NCBI GenBank assembly: GCA_023488865.1
Contig: JAMDDG010000373.1
Span: 1-5,746, forward strand
Origin: Bacteroidota bacterium
GTDB taxonomy: Bacteria; Bacteroidota; Bacteroidia; Bacteroidales; Prolixibacteraceae
Direction of reading: 5' to 3'
DNA length: 5,746 nt
Shown here: one piece after another, positions 5,324 through 5,746 of the stretch
Layout: every line of letters begins with the position of its first letter
Numbering within the stretch: the stretch's first letter is position 1
Position numbers and translations under genes: made by a program
The notes under the pieces: generated by a model
The model's input: only the letters and a program-made list of their open reading frames with translations
Databases searched by the model: none
What the model was told of the DNA's origin: nothing

Positions 5324-5746
5324 TTACCTTTTAACCGAATTCATTACCCTGTACCCGATCAACCGGTCATACCTGGATGAGAATCCACGGTAGTAGACAA
5401 ACAGGTGGTAATCGTTTTCCGTTTCAACATGACTGCCTTCGAGGAAAGAAGCGTCAATGGTCTGCTTCTCTTTGTCTTTGTCGTAAACCACATACTGGTA
5501 GTCGTAGAACCCCTGCTTTAGAAGAATGGCCGCTTCATACAATTTGGTCCCGGGGTTGTAAATCATCCGGTTGTTGGGGGTACATTGCCAATCTGAGAGC
5601 GCCCCAAAGACATAAATCTGGTCGTCGGTGCCCTGATCGGGGGGCGCCAGCGTAAAGTGTACGTAGATGTAGTCGGATTCGAGGTCGCTATCACCACCCC
5701 TGTCGTTTTTGACCAGATAATTGCCATTCAGATCATCCCGGGTACG
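5324..5746 (-). CDS. Type IX secretion plug-family protein (DUF5103), C-terminal part
   Basis: The minus strand is open from the right edge to the TAA at 5324-5326, giving 140 residues, the C-terminal end of a larger protein (about 400 residues is usual, from memory). The ATG at 5566-5564 is internal. Recognisable stretches in order are GNYLVKND, SDLESDYIYVHFTL, IYVFGALSDWQ, NNRMIYN, YEAAILLKQGFYDYQYVV, LEGSHVETENDYHLFVYYR and SRYDRLIGY. This is the signature of the C-terminal domain of DUF5103 proteins, assigned to the plug that closes the SprA translocon pore of the type IX secretion system. The protein is expected to be exported to the periplasm and to act at the outer membrane; its signal peptide would lie outside the window. 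It is convergent with the ATPase gene and has no evident link to the genes to its left. Its presence implies a T9SS-bearing Bacteroidota host. Confidence 0.88.
   Translation of the reverse strand, partial: RTRDDLNGNYLVKNDRGGDSDLESDYIYVHFTLAPPDQGTDDQIYVFGALSDWQCTPNNRMIYNPGTKLYEAAILLKQGFYDYQYVVYDKDKEKQTIDASFLEGSHVETENDYHLFVYYRGFSSRYDRLIGYRVMNSVKR

Noticed and set aside
5377..5655. Plus-strand ORF of 92 codons at the right edge
   Set aside because: It is the shadow of the plug-family gene on the minus strand, whose motifs are unambiguous across the same bases.

Overview
The window looks like a piece of a Bacteroidota chromosome. The evidence is a type IX secretion system (T9SS) plug-type protein at the right edge, a Bacteroidota-style two-component system with a small PepSY-like exported protein, TAnnTTTG-type -7 promoter boxes upstream of two genes, A-rich leaders without Shine-Dalgarno sequences, and an AAA ATPase/DUF4143 gene of a kind common in that phylum. 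T9SS and moderate G+C fit an environmental member of the Bacteroidia or a relative. I cannot name the species.

Left third (1-2734): the C-terminal part of an OmpR-type response regulator, a full-length membrane histidine kinase, and a small exported PepSY-like protein, all on the plus strand and closed by a good intrinsic terminator at 2703-2734. The natural reading is a signalling unit: kinase in the inner membrane, regulator in the cytoplasm, and an exported protein that may be an output or an accessory sensor. The genes are not tightly packed. Two length-matched palindromic repeats (584-710 and 1988-2113) sit on either side of the kinase gene. They share both edges, and their stems differ by at least one compensatory base pair.

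Middle (2735-4077): an orphan, visibly AT-rich gene of 222 codons with no function I recognise. Before it lies about 275 bases of probable non-coding or decayed sequence. After it lie about 400 bases holding a stem-loop just past the stop, a second hairpin, a possible tiny frameshifted ORF on the minus strand, and a pair of 17-bp direct repeats just ahead of the next promoter. This stretch is the most likely accessory or transferred DNA.

Right third (4078-5746): a complete AAA ATPase with a C-terminal DUF4143 domain, preceded by its own promoter box and a possible tandem operator. Convergent to it is the 3' end of the T9SS plug-family gene, which runs off the right edge.

I see no rRNA, tRNA, CRISPR array, complete insertion sequence or phage gene. 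I do not see a convincing new multi-gene system. The best leads are the covarying repeat pair around the kinase gene, the repeated palindromic operator candidate at the ATPase gene, and the uncharacterised AT-rich orphan.
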